Positions 1 to 5,719 are shown, numbered from the stretch's first letter. The stretch is 6,454 nucleotides of DNA from Methanomassiliicoccales archaeon (GCA_900767505.1 CAAFZG010000099.1:1-6454), one strand, 5' to 3'. Program-made: numbers and translations. The notes: generated by a model not told the origin, from the sequence alone.

Positions 1-319
1 CGGGACGGATCTTCTTGGTGATCCAACCGTTGACCAGCAGGATATCGGTCTGCCTGGGTGAAGAACGGTAGATCATACCGTAACGCTCGGCATCGTACCT
101 GGGTGCGGACGCGGCCGCCATCTCCAGGGCGCAGCAGGCGAGACCCCAGTGCAGCGGGTGCATGGAGTTCTTCATGGCCCAGGACCAGATAGGTCCCGTG
201 AGCTCATCGACTGTCTTTTTCGTTCCAGAGCTGAGGAGGTTGTTGATCATGGCGTCAGACCATGACATGAACTCGTCAGCACTCATTGCTACAGCATGGG
301 GGTAGAGGCTCATATCCAT
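1..319 (-). CDS. fpoB: FpoB/NuoB-like subunit of F420H2 dehydrogenase (complex I type), partial at 3' end
   Basis: The 106 visible residues are the N-terminal part of the complex I 20-kDa (NuoB/FpoB) subunit, which in this family carries the terminal 4Fe-4S cluster N2 next to the quinone or methanophenazine site, on the cytoplasmic side of the membrane arm. The visible signature is GLACCALEM (residues 59-67) with the paired cysteines C62 and C63, followed by ARYD-like SAPRYDAERYG and SSPRQTDILLVNG. The remaining two cluster cysteines should lie beyond the window edge. Three in-frame ATGs are possible, at 319, 313 and 286. I choose 319 because a GGAGG at 331-327 sits 7 nt upstream of it, while ATG 313 would be 13 nt away. 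The gene therefore overlaps fpoA by 10 nt, implying translational coupling. The family assignment is firm; the exact start is less so. Confidence 0.93.
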   Translation of the reverse strand, partial: MDMSLYPHAVAMSADEFMSWSDAMINNLLSSGTKKTVDELTGPIWSWAMKNSMHPLHWGLACCALEMAAASAPRYDAERYGMIYRSSPRQTDILLVNGWITKKIRP

Positions 320-672
320 ACGTGTTCCTCCTTTTTCAGGGCGTATACGACACCCAGAACCATGATTCCGAAGAAGACGATCATCATGGCCTTGGCGTTC
401 ATGGAAAGTCCGGTGAACGCGACGGCCCAAATCATCAAAAAGGTTGCAATCAGGTCAAAAACAACGAAAATTAATGCAAAGGTGTAGTATTGGAACCTGA
501 ACTGAACCTGGGCTTCTCCGATAGGTTCTGAACCGCACTCATAGGTTGCTTCCATCCACTGAGTGGGTTTTGTAGGGCGTATGAACCTTGATGCCCACCA
601 TGCCAAAGGCGCGAATCCGAGAGCGATAACGCTCACTATCGCTAATGGCATGTAGTACACAATTAGTGACAT
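310..672 (-). CDS. fpoA: FpoA/NuoA-like membrane subunit of F420H2 dehydrogenase (complex I type)
   Basis: This 120-residue protein is the small membrane subunit (NuoA/ND3 family) at the junction of the peripheral and membrane arms of complex I. Three hydrophobic segments are visible at about residues 7-28, 64-86 and 94-112. The loop between the first two has the family signature YECGSEPIGEAQVQFRFQYY (44-63), including the cysteine found in ND3 proteins. The second helix reads FDLIATFL at 72-79, where the family normally has FD-x-E; the Asp is present (D73) but the Glu is replaced by Ile75. Length is typical. The frame is open upstream of 672, but only Met at 672 gives a family-like N terminus (MSLIVYYMPLAIV), and no strong SD precedes it. 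The neighbour fpoB and the order A then B are as in known fpo/nuo operons. In Methanomassiliicoccales this complex is reported to lack the F420-binding FpoF and probably takes electrons from another donor. Confidence 0.93.
   Translation of the reverse strand: MSLIVYYMPLAIVSVIALGFAPLAWWASRFIRPTKPTQWMEATYECGSEPIGEAQVQFRFQYYTFALIFVVFDLIATFLMIWAVAFTGLSMNAKAMMIVFFGIMVLGVVYALKKEEHVWI
327..331 (-). promoter_or_regulatory. Shine-Dalgarno site of fpoB inside the fpoA coding region
   Basis: Reading the minus strand, GGAGG lies within AAAAAGGAGGAA, which encodes the KKEE residues near the end of FpoA. It is 7 nt from ATG 319 and 13 nt from ATG 313, so it favours the 319 start. The site is inside the upstream gene, so ribosomes finishing fpoA would pass over it. 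Confidence 0.75.
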
Positions 673-717
673 TGGCTTTGGCGATGTTTTCGTAGTACAT
701 AAACTATCCTTCCTTGT

Positions 718-732
718 CTTTATATATCTAAA
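718..732 (-). promoter_or_regulatory. TATA box of the fpoAB promoter
   Basis: The minus strand reads TTTAGATATATAAAG, a close match to an archaeal TATA box. The core ATATATAA is centred near 723-724, which places the expected transcription start about 25 nt downstream, near 696-700. This would leave a leader of about 25 nt before the fpoA ATG at 672. It is the most AT-rich stretch of the intergenic region. Its upstream edge touches the left arm of the 30-bp dyad (732-761). Confidence 0.7.
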
Positions 733-761
733 GGGGTAGCGAGGACGGCCTCCGAACCCCT
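732..761. promoter_or_regulatory. Nested inverted repeat between divergent promoters, candidate operator
   Basis: The sequence has a two-part dyad: AGGGGT (732-737) pairs with ACCCCT (756-761), and GAGG (741-744) pairs with CCTC (749-752), all about one centre between 746 and 747. The central C-G also pairs. The 3-nt spacers AGC and CGA and the A/G pair at 745/748 do not, so 11 of 15 half-site positions are symmetric. It lies directly between the fpoA TATA box and the proC TATA box and abuts the former, a place where a bound dimer could block access of TBP/TFB. No regulator gene is in the window. A chance repeat in GC-rich sequence cannot be excluded. Confidence 0.5.
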
Positions 762-770
762 GGATTATCC

Positions 771-778
771 TTAAAAAC
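771..778 (+). promoter_or_regulatory. TATA-like box of proC, suggesting a leaderless transcript
   Basis: TTAAAAAC is the only AT-rich octamer just upstream of proC. Its centre is about 25 nt before the proC ATG at 800, the usual distance from an archaeal TATA box to the transcription start. Transcription would then begin at or next to the start codon, giving a leaderless mRNA. This agrees with the absence of a good SD; the nearest candidate is AGGTG at 781-785, 14 nt away. It is a weaker match to the consensus than the fpoA box. Confidence 0.55.
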
Positions 779-799
779 GCAGGTGCAGTTGACCGTTGC

Positions 800-1600
800 A
801 TGTCCTTGAAAATCGGATTCATCGGAGCCGGGAAAATGGCCGAGGCGCTCATAGGCGGTCTCATCGCCAAAGGCGTGTTCGCCAAGGAGGAGATCGCAGC
901 CTGCGCTCCTTCCGAAAGCACCCGCTCGAGGATCTCGTCTCAGTACGGCATCGCCGTGTTCGTCGATGCCAAGGAGCTCTGCGCGAAGACCCCGATGGTG
1001 GTCCTCGCAGTCAAGCCGAAGAACGTCCAAGAGGTGTTCGACGAGGGTTTGGACCTCGGCGGGAAGATACTCATCAGCATCGTCGCTGGCCTTTCCGTAG
1101 ACCGCCTGAAACAGAATGTGCCAGACACCAAGATTGTAAGGGTCATGCCCAACCACTGCTGCATGGTTCTAGAAGGTGCCATGGGATACTGCTGCGACTC
1201 ATCGGTCACAGCCGAGGACAAGGTCATGATCGACAACATCCTGTCGGCGGTGGGTCTCGCCGCGGAGGTCAAGGAATCCGACATGGATGCCATCACGGGC
1301 ATCGCCGGAAGCTCTCCCGCATTCATGTACCAGATCATCGACGCGATGGCCGATGCAGGGGTCCTGAACGGCCTCAGCAGAGCCGATTCCATCAAATTGG
1401 CCGCACAGTCCATGCTCGGAGCCGCCAAGATGGTGCTCGATACAGGAAAGCACCCTGCAGTGCTCAGGGACGAGGTATGCTCGCCCGGAGGCACCACCAT
1501 AGAAGGTGTCAGGGCGGCGGAGGACCTCGGCCTCCGCTCTGCCATGATCGCCGCGGTCGATGCCGCGGTGGAGAAGTCCCGCCGTATGAGCGGGAACTGA
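800..1600 (+). CDS. proC: Pyrroline-5-carboxylate reductase
   Basis: This 266-residue cytoplasmic enzyme matches P5C reductase, which reduces 1-pyrroline-5-carboxylate with NAD(P)H in the last step of proline synthesis. The N-terminal Rossmann motif is IGFIGAGKMAEALIGG (5-20), followed by VLAVKP (68-73) and ISIVAGLS (92-99). The C-terminal dimerisation and substrate domain shows GIAGSSPAFMY (167-177), AMADAGVLNGL (182-192) and the signature CSPGGTTIEGVRA (227-239), with T233 at the position of the Thr that contacts the substrate in characterised enzymes. Length is normal. Two departures are visible: the usual MPNTPA is MPNHCC (116-121), and a second Cys pair follows at 131-132. The start at 800 gives a family-like N terminus and fits the TATA spacing. 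The gene is divergent from fpoA and converges with the radical SAM gene with no gap. A P5C-reductase-like paralogue with another substrate is possible but less likely. Confidence 0.93.
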   Translation: MSLKIGFIGAGKMAEALIGGLIAKGVFAKEEIAACAPSESTRSRISSQYGIAVFVDAKELCAKTPMVVLAVKPKNVQEVFDEGLDLGGKILISIVAGLSVDRLKQNVPDTKIVRVMPNHCCMVLEGAMGYCCDSSVTAEDKVMIDNILSAVGLAAEVKESDMDAITGIAGSSPAFMYQIIDAMADAGVLNGLSRADSIKLAAQSMLGAAKMVLDTGKHPAVLRDEVCSPGGTTIEGVRAAEDLGLRSAMIAAVDAAVEKSRRMSGN

Positions 1601-1603
1601 TCA
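1598..1603. other. Abutting convergent stop codons in TGATCA
   Basis: The TGA of proC (1598-1600) and the reverse-strand TGA of the radical SAM gene (1601-1603) are directly adjacent, forming the palindrome TGATCA. There is no intergenic DNA for a terminator of either transcript. Transcription of each gene must therefore end inside the other gene, giving antisense overlap. Confidence 0.95.
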
Positions 1604-3322
1604 CCTGAAGAAAGATTTCAACAAACCCGTTGCGACGCGGGGGGCATTGGACCATATGGACCCTGCCTCCCAGTCGAGATCCTTCTTGTTGCAGACGGTG
1701 GAGTTCATCATCCTCGTACCCTCGTCCTTGGTCTCCCACAGACGGGCCTCGCGCTCCTCCGGATCCTCGATCTCCATGATGCGGTCGACCTTGTGCATGA
1801 GCTCGCGGGCGAACTCCGTCCTCTCGACCCTTGAGTCGAATGTGACGGCGTCTATCCTTCCGGCCTCGTTCTCGCATCTCGCCAGCTCGATGGCGGCATC
1901 ATAGGACACTTCGGCGACATCGTCGCGCGACATCCACTCGGTCTCGTATGAGAGGACATGCTTCCATGAAGGACTGTCCAGGAGCTTCCTGTGCTCCTCG
2001 AGCGTACGGGCCCTCAGCCTGTACCCCCATTTCTCGGGCTCCTCGAAGACCCTGCTTCCGGGATCGACGAAGGGTGCGAACGGGGCGTTGTAGATGAACA
2101 GCTTATCATCGCGTCCGACGGAGTCCCAGAGCCTCTTGGAGGCGCGGACGCTGTCCATGGCGGATTCCCTGTCCTGATAAGGAAGGCCGTTCATGTAGAA
2201 CAGATCGAACCTCGAGCACCCGTTCTCGAACGCGGCGGGGATCGTCTTCTCGATGGCCTCGTTGGTGTATCCTTTGCCGAGTGCGAGCCTGACCTTCTCG
2301 TCATGCGAATCCGGCGAGAACTCTATGGACCATCCGCCTTCGAAGGACCTGTCGATGTTCTTAAAGTACTCCGGCGTGGCGCCGTTGAACAGTTCGATGA
2401 CGACATGGTTCCTGATCCTCCTGTCCCTGCACTCCTTCAGGAACCTCTCCGCATAGTCCATGCTCTGCTGCCTGAGGTCCCCGACTATGAACACGGGGGT
2501 GTCGAGATACGATTGGATGATGTCGATGTCCTCTGCGAGCTTCTCGGGGCTGCGGAACGCCGGTTTCTTCCTGCATACGACCTTTCCGTTGGCGTAGTGG
2601 GAGCCTCCGCATTCCGCACAGTTGATGCTGCATCCCCTGACCGTGAACACCGATGTCAGAGGGAGCTTGTCCCATCCGTACCAGGGCAGAGCCCCTTTGA
2701 TGTCCATGTTCCTCATAACGCATTTGATCATGGTCCCGTAGTCGAATGTGACGTCGTCCAGGGATTCGAGGGAATATGTCAGTCCGTTGTCGTGTATTCC
2801 GCCTTCGGCATCCTTCCAGACCAGGTTCGGGACCTGCGACAGGTCCCCTCCTTTGGAGAGGGCCTCCATCATCATGACCGTGGGGACCTCGGTGGTGTCC
2901 CCCCTCATGACCAGGTCTATCTCCGGACGGCGGATCAGCTCGTCGGCGAAATACGACGAGGTCAGGCCTCCGAACTCCACTTTCGCTTCGGGGTGGTATC
3001 TCTTGACGATCTTCGCCAGCTCTATCGCGCCGTGCGCATGCGGCATCCAGTGGAGGTCGATGGCGAACACGTCCGCATCGAGCTTCCTTATCCTCTCCTC
3101 GGCGTCGAACTTCTCGCTCTGGAGCATCTGGACCGCGATGTTCACTATCCTTGTCTTGAAGCCGGCGGCCTCGAGGTGGGAGGATATGGTCATGAACCCC
3201 ACGGGGTACATCTCGAACACCGGTGACGAGGGGATGACATCGCTCACCGGACCGTAGAATATCGGTTTCTTTCTGAAATCATACACGCTCGGCGCGTGCA
3301 TGAATATGATGTCTGATCTCAT
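1601..3322 (-). CDS. B12-binding domain/radical SAM protein, resembling the Thermoplasma Ta0216 family
   Basis: This 573-residue protein has an N-terminal cobalamin-binding-like Rossmann region at about 1-165, with YPVGFMTISSHLEAAGF (39-55), IDLHWMPHAHG (88-98), VEFGGLTSSYFADEL (115-129) and VMRGD (138-142). The cobalamin-ligand motif DxHxxG is incomplete: D89 and H91 are present, but Pro stands where Gly is expected. The radical SAM core begins at about 225, with the 4Fe-4S motif CSINCAEC (CX3CX2C at 231, 235, 238), then RSPEKLAEDI (257-266), EFSPDSHDEKVR (334-345) and YMNGLPYQD (376-384). A C-terminal extension of about 170 residues has no motif I recognise. Such proteins typically catalyse methylation or ring and C-C bond reactions, but this family's substrate is unknown to me. 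It is the last gene of the block, 4 nt after uppS, and the ATG at 3322 gives a natural N terminus. The superfamily is certain; the Ta0216 link comes from memory of the family's layout. Confidence 0.87.
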   Translation of the reverse strand: MRSDIIFMHAPSVYDFRKKPIFYGPVSDVIPSSPVFEMYPVGFMTISSHLEAAGFKTRIVNIAVQMLQSEKFDAEERIRKLDADVFAIDLHWMPHAHGAIELAKIVKRYHPEAKVEFGGLTSSYFADELIRRPEIDLVMRGDTTEVPTVMMMEALSKGGDLSQVPNLVWKDAEGGIHDNGLTYSLESLDDVTFDYGTMIKCVMRNMDIKGALPWYGWDKLPLTSVFTVRGCSINCAECGGSHYANGKVVCRKKPAFRSPEKLAEDIDIIQSYLDTPVFIVGDLRQQSMDYAERFLKECRDRRIRNHVVIELFNGATPEYFKNIDRSFEGGWSIEFSPDSHDEKVRLALGKGYTNEAIEKTIPAAFENGCSRFDLFYMNGLPYQDRESAMDSVRASKRLWDSVGRDDKLFIYNAPFAPFVDPGSRVFEEPEKWGYRLRARTLEEHRKLLDSPSWKHVLSYETEWMSRDDVAEVSYDAAIELARCENEAGRIDAVTFDSRVERTEFARELMHKVDRIMEIEDPEEREARLWETKDEGTRMMNSTVCNKKDLDWEAGSIWSNAPRVATGLLKSFFR

Positions 3323-3326
3323 AGGT

Positions 3327-4106
3327 TCACTTGCCGTAGCGCCTCTTGCGCTGTTGATACGTCCTTATAGCCCTCAGGAAGTCGATCTTCCTGAATCCGG
3401 GCCAATAGACGTCTGTGAAGTAAAGTTCCGAATAGGCCATCTGCCACAGGAGGAAGTTGGATATCCTCTCCTCCCCGGATGTGCGGAGCACGAGATCCGG
3501 ATCGGGCTGGCCTGTTGTCGATATGTAATTGGATATCAGGGATTCGTCGATGTCCTCGACGGACAGCTTCCCTTCGGAGACCTCCCTGGCGATGGAACGG
3601 ACCGCGTCAGTGATGTCCTGCCTTCCGCCGTATGCGATGGCGAGGTTGAGCTGGTTCCTGGTGTAGTCCTTGGTGCGCTCGCATGCATATTCGGCGGCCT
3701 TGACGATGTTCTCCGGAAGCATGTCCATCGAGCCGATGACCTTGATGGCGACCTGCTTCTCGTGGACCTCTTCGTCCTCCGCGAAATCGTACAGGGCCTC
3801 CTCCAGGAGCTCCATGATGTACTGGACCTCGTCCGGATCCCTCATGAAGTTCTCCGTCGAGAATGCGTAGACTGTGAGGATGTGTATGTCGAGTTCGAGG
3901 CACCAGTGGAGGACTTCCTCCAGCTTCTTGCGCCCGAGCTTGTGGCCCTCCATGGGGTCTGCGCCCAGGACCTCCTCGGCATAGCGGCGGTTACCGTCCA
4001 TTATGATGGCGATATGCTTCGGCTTGATGCCTGCCGCTACCTCGCGCTCTATACGGTTCTCGTAGGTCGAATATGCCTTGTCGGTCACTAGGCGTGGGAC
4101 GTCCAT
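3327..4106 (-). CDS. uppS: Archaeal cis-prenyltransferase (polyprenyl diphosphate synthase, UppS type)
   Basis: This 259-residue enzyme adds isopentenyl diphosphate units in cis to an allylic diphosphate. In archaea this makes the long polyprenyl carrier used for glycan transfer. All five conserved regions are visible: HIAIIMDGNRRYAEE (31-45) with catalytic D37; EGHKLGRKKLEEVL (53-66) with H55; LTVYAFSTENF (77-87); LNLAIAYGGRQDI (153-165); and DPDLVLRTSGEERISNFL (202-219), followed by WQMAYSELYFTDVYWPGF (221-238). The DGNRRY form, rather than DGNGRW, is the variant seen in archaeal and eukaryotic enzymes. Length is typical. The start at 4106 lies 4 nt after the stop of the upstream gene, and GTGATC just before the ATG matches the anti-SD tail of 16S rRNA. 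Its neighbours suggest co-translation in one operon. The product chain length cannot be read from the sequence. Confidence 0.95.
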   Translation of the reverse strand: MDVPRLVTDKAYSTYENRIEREVAAGIKPKHIAIIMDGNRRYAEEVLGADPMEGHKLGRKKLEEVLHWCLELDIHILTVYAFSTENFMRDPDEVQYIMELLEEALYDFAEDEEVHEKQVAIKVIGSMDMLPENIVKAAEYACERTKDYTRNQLNLAIAYGGRQDITDAVRSIAREVSEGKLSVEDIDESLISNYISTTGQPDPDLVLRTSGEERISNFLLWQMAYSELYFTDVYWPGFRKIDFLRAIRTYQQRKRRYGK

Positions 4107-4110
4107 CAGA

Positions 4111-5061
4111 TCACTCGAAATCTTCGGGGATGCCGGCGGACTTCTCGCCGAGGTCGAAGCAGCCTATGGCCGCAACGGCACCGATCACCCCTTTCATACC
4201 TGTGATGCTGATGATCTGCACCCCGTTCTCGCCTGCTACGCGGATGGCGTCGTCCGGCGTGTACAGAACGGATTTGCAGCTCCATCCGAACTCCCTCAGC
4301 GATTCCGGGATCTCGAGACCCTGGAACACGGTTATGACGGAATCGTCGGAGAAAGACTCCTTCCTGATGAAATCCACTGCGTACTCGATGAGCGCGGGGA
4401 TCTCGGACTCCTTCACCGCGAAGGATACGGCTGTGGAGCAGCAGTTGGTCGTCTTGTTGGGTACCTTGGGGTTGAGCTGGATGATCTTGTGCTCCAGGAA
4501 GTGTCCTATGGGGCATGTGGTACCGAGTTTCAGGGAAGCGACCCATGATGCGCCCTCCTCCTTGGTGTCGGTGTCGTCGATTCCGATGATGACCCTGACC
4601 AGTTTGGGCGTGATGATGTCGACGTGTGCGCGATGGGCCCCTCCGATGACGAAATCATCGGGATACTCGGTGCGGATGACGTCGGAGCACTGGGGGATGC
4701 ATGCGCCGATACCGACGGATGCTCCTGCGATGCCGTACCAGGTGGTGCGGACCTCGTCCCCCTCCACCTTGAGCGCTTTGAGACCCTGTCCGCCCATGTC
4801 TGTGGCGACGGGTCCGAAGTTGAGCTCGCTGTCGCCGATGGATGTCTCCATGACGATCATATCGGACTCCAGGCGAATGGAGCGTATGACCCCTTTCGTA
4901 CGGCGCCTGTTGACTACATCCCATTCTCCGGGACCTTTCGATACGCATTTCTCGATAACAAGGGCCTTTCCGTTGGCCTCGTCCACCAGCGTGTAGTATC
5001 CGCGGCAGAACAACTTTCCGTATTTCTCACGGACTTCATCCGGTCTGAGAATCTGAACCAT
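4111..5061 (-). CDS. Methanogenesis marker protein 11-like protein with a TiaS-like domain
   Basis: This 316-residue protein carries IGIDDTDTKEEGASW (159-173), the hallmark of the domain shared with TiaS, the tRNA-Ile2 agmatinylcytidine synthetase. A C-terminal GVIGAVAAIG (291-300) also resembles TiaS. The zinc ribbon and OB-fold parts of TiaS are absent, and the N-terminal half (1-155) is different. I recognise the overall pattern as methanogenesis marker protein 11, a conserved family found in methanogens whose function is not established. Cysteines cluster in GACIPQC (119-125) and TTNCCST (205-211), with further ones at 19, 39, 183, 262 and 301, possibly a metal site. The start at 5061 is 1 nt after the kptA stop. 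The upstream GAGG (5074-5071) sits 9 nt from the ATG. The family name is from memory and the TiaS relationship is from the motif. A true TiaS is unlikely given the missing domains. Confidence 0.8.
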   Translation of the reverse strand: MVQILRPDEVREKYGKLFCRGYYTLVDEANGKALVIEKCVSKGPGEWDVVNRRRTKGVIRSIRLESDMIVMETSIGDSELNFGPVATDMGGQGLKALKVEGDEVRTTWYGIAGASVGIGACIPQCSDVIRTEYPDDFVIGGAHRAHVDIITPKLVRVIIGIDDTDTKEEGASWVASLKLGTTCPIGHFLEHKIIQLNPKVPNKTTNCCSTAVSFAVKESEIPALIEYAVDFIRKESFSDDSVITVFQGLEIPESLREFGWSCKSVLYTPDDAIRVAGENGVQIISITGMKGVIGAVAAIGCFDLGEKSAGIPEDFE

Positions 5062-5062
5062 T

Positions 5063-5719
5063 TCACTCGTCCTCTTCGTTGTCCCAATCCTCGGGATCGG
5101 CCATGTCTATGGCGTCCGACGGGACTGATCTGCAAAGGTACACCGTCTTGGCGGCCCTGCCTATGTCGGAGCCCAGCTCCATGCAGACTCCGGTGTCTAT
5201 CACAAGGATCACGGGATCCTCGGTCCTGACGGAACCTGCCCTGAATGCATCGCGGTAGGTCCTGGACAGATGGACCATGGCACGGTCGGAGGGGTAGATT
5301 CCCGATTCCAGGATGAGCTCCGCCTCCTCGGGCGTGGCCGGATAGAACAGCTCGGCGGGTATGTCCTCGCAGTCGAGCCTTATATCCAACGGGATCGTGT
5401 GGCCGTATGTGGCGCGTATCTTCCCGCCGGAGATGTCGTATCTTCCCTTGGGATCCGTCTCCACAAGTGCCTCGATGTGCCTTCCCCTCATCCAGTTCAT
5501 GCGGGGGTTGCGCTCGCGGATCTTCGCGACCACGTCGCGGAGGTCCACGTTGCCTTCCGAATCCATCTCGAGACCGAACTTGCCATGCCTCAGTATGGCG
5601 GCGAGGGTCCTTCCGACCTTCTCGACCTCGAAATCCGACATTATGAACTTGCCCTCCTCTCCGCAGATGGGGCAGCGTTCGTCCCTGAAATATCCGTGCT
5701 CCTCGCACTCGTGTATCAT
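5063..5719 (-). CDS. kptA: RNA 2'-phosphotransferase (KptA/Tpt1)
   Basis: This 218-residue enzyme transfers a 2'-phosphate from RNA to NAD+, giving ADP-ribose 1'',2''-cyclic phosphate. The N terminus has a zinc-knuckle pattern, CEEH followed by CPIC (C5, H8, C16, C19), as in other archaeal KptA proteins. The catalytic core shows LAAILRH (39-45) with R44 and H45, RYDISGGKIRATYGHT (93-108), YPATPEEAELILESGI (126-141), VHLSRTYRDAF (149-159) and VRTEDPVILVIDTG (164-177). R165 is the likely last essential Arg. The tail is strongly acidic. The frame is open to a Met at 5767, but the start at 5719 is preferred. It makes an ATGA overlap with the folD stop, and GAGGGTGGTCCA just before it is largely complementary to the 16S tail. 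Archaeal splicing by RtcB leaves no 2'-phosphate, so its natural substrate may be a 2'-phosphorylated tRNA nucleotide, as described for Up47. Confidence 0.93.
   Translation of the reverse strand: MIHECEEHGYFRDERCPICGEEGKFIMSDFEVEKVGRTLAAILRHGKFGLEMDSEGNVDLRDVVAKIRERNPRMNWMRGRHIEALVETDPKGRYDISGGKIRATYGHTIPLDIRLDCEDIPAELFYPATPEEAELILESGIYPSDRAMVHLSRTYRDAFRAGSVRTEDPVILVIDTGVCMELGSDIGRAAKTVYLCRSVPSDAIDMADPEDWDNEEDE

Larger units (their letters stand above)
673..799. other. Divergent intergenic region fpoA/proC
   Basis: This 127-bp gap is the only intergenic space of any size in the window. From left to right it holds the presumed fpoA leader, the fpoA TATA box, the 30-bp dyad and the proC TATA-like box. 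An ATG at 700-698 on the minus strand opens a 53-codon frame that overlaps fpoA out of frame; I do not call it a gene. No RNA gene or terminator is seen here. Confidence 0.8.

Noticed and set aside
741..752. GAGG-ACGG-CCTC as an intrinsic terminator hairpin
   Set aside because: No T-run follows in either direction, and it lies upstream of both genes, between divergent promoters.
673..921. Upstream extension of FpoA to a Met at 921 (83 extra residues)
   Set aside because: The extension runs antisense through proC and across the TATA box and dyad, and NuoA proteins are about 120 residues. No in-frame GTG or TTG lies close above 672.
728..1156. A 142-codon minus-strand frame opposite the start of proC
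   Set aside because: It crosses the dyad region and proC, shows no family motif, and has the His-, Asp- and Arg-rich look of an antisense shadow.
1991..3226. A 411-codon open frame on the plus strand, antisense to the radical SAM gene
   Set aside because: It has no recognisable motif and mirrors the codon pattern of the real gene. Long antisense frames are common opposite GC-rich codons. The minus-strand protein has clear family motifs throughout.
3300..4091. A 263-codon plus-strand frame opposite uppS
   Set aside because: It has no recognisable domain, and uppS on the other strand shows all five conserved regions of its family.
4073..4996. A 307-codon plus-strand frame opposite the marker-11-like gene
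   Set aside because: Its composition is rich in Ser, Met and Pro without domain motifs, and it lies fully opposite a gene with the GIDDTDT signature.
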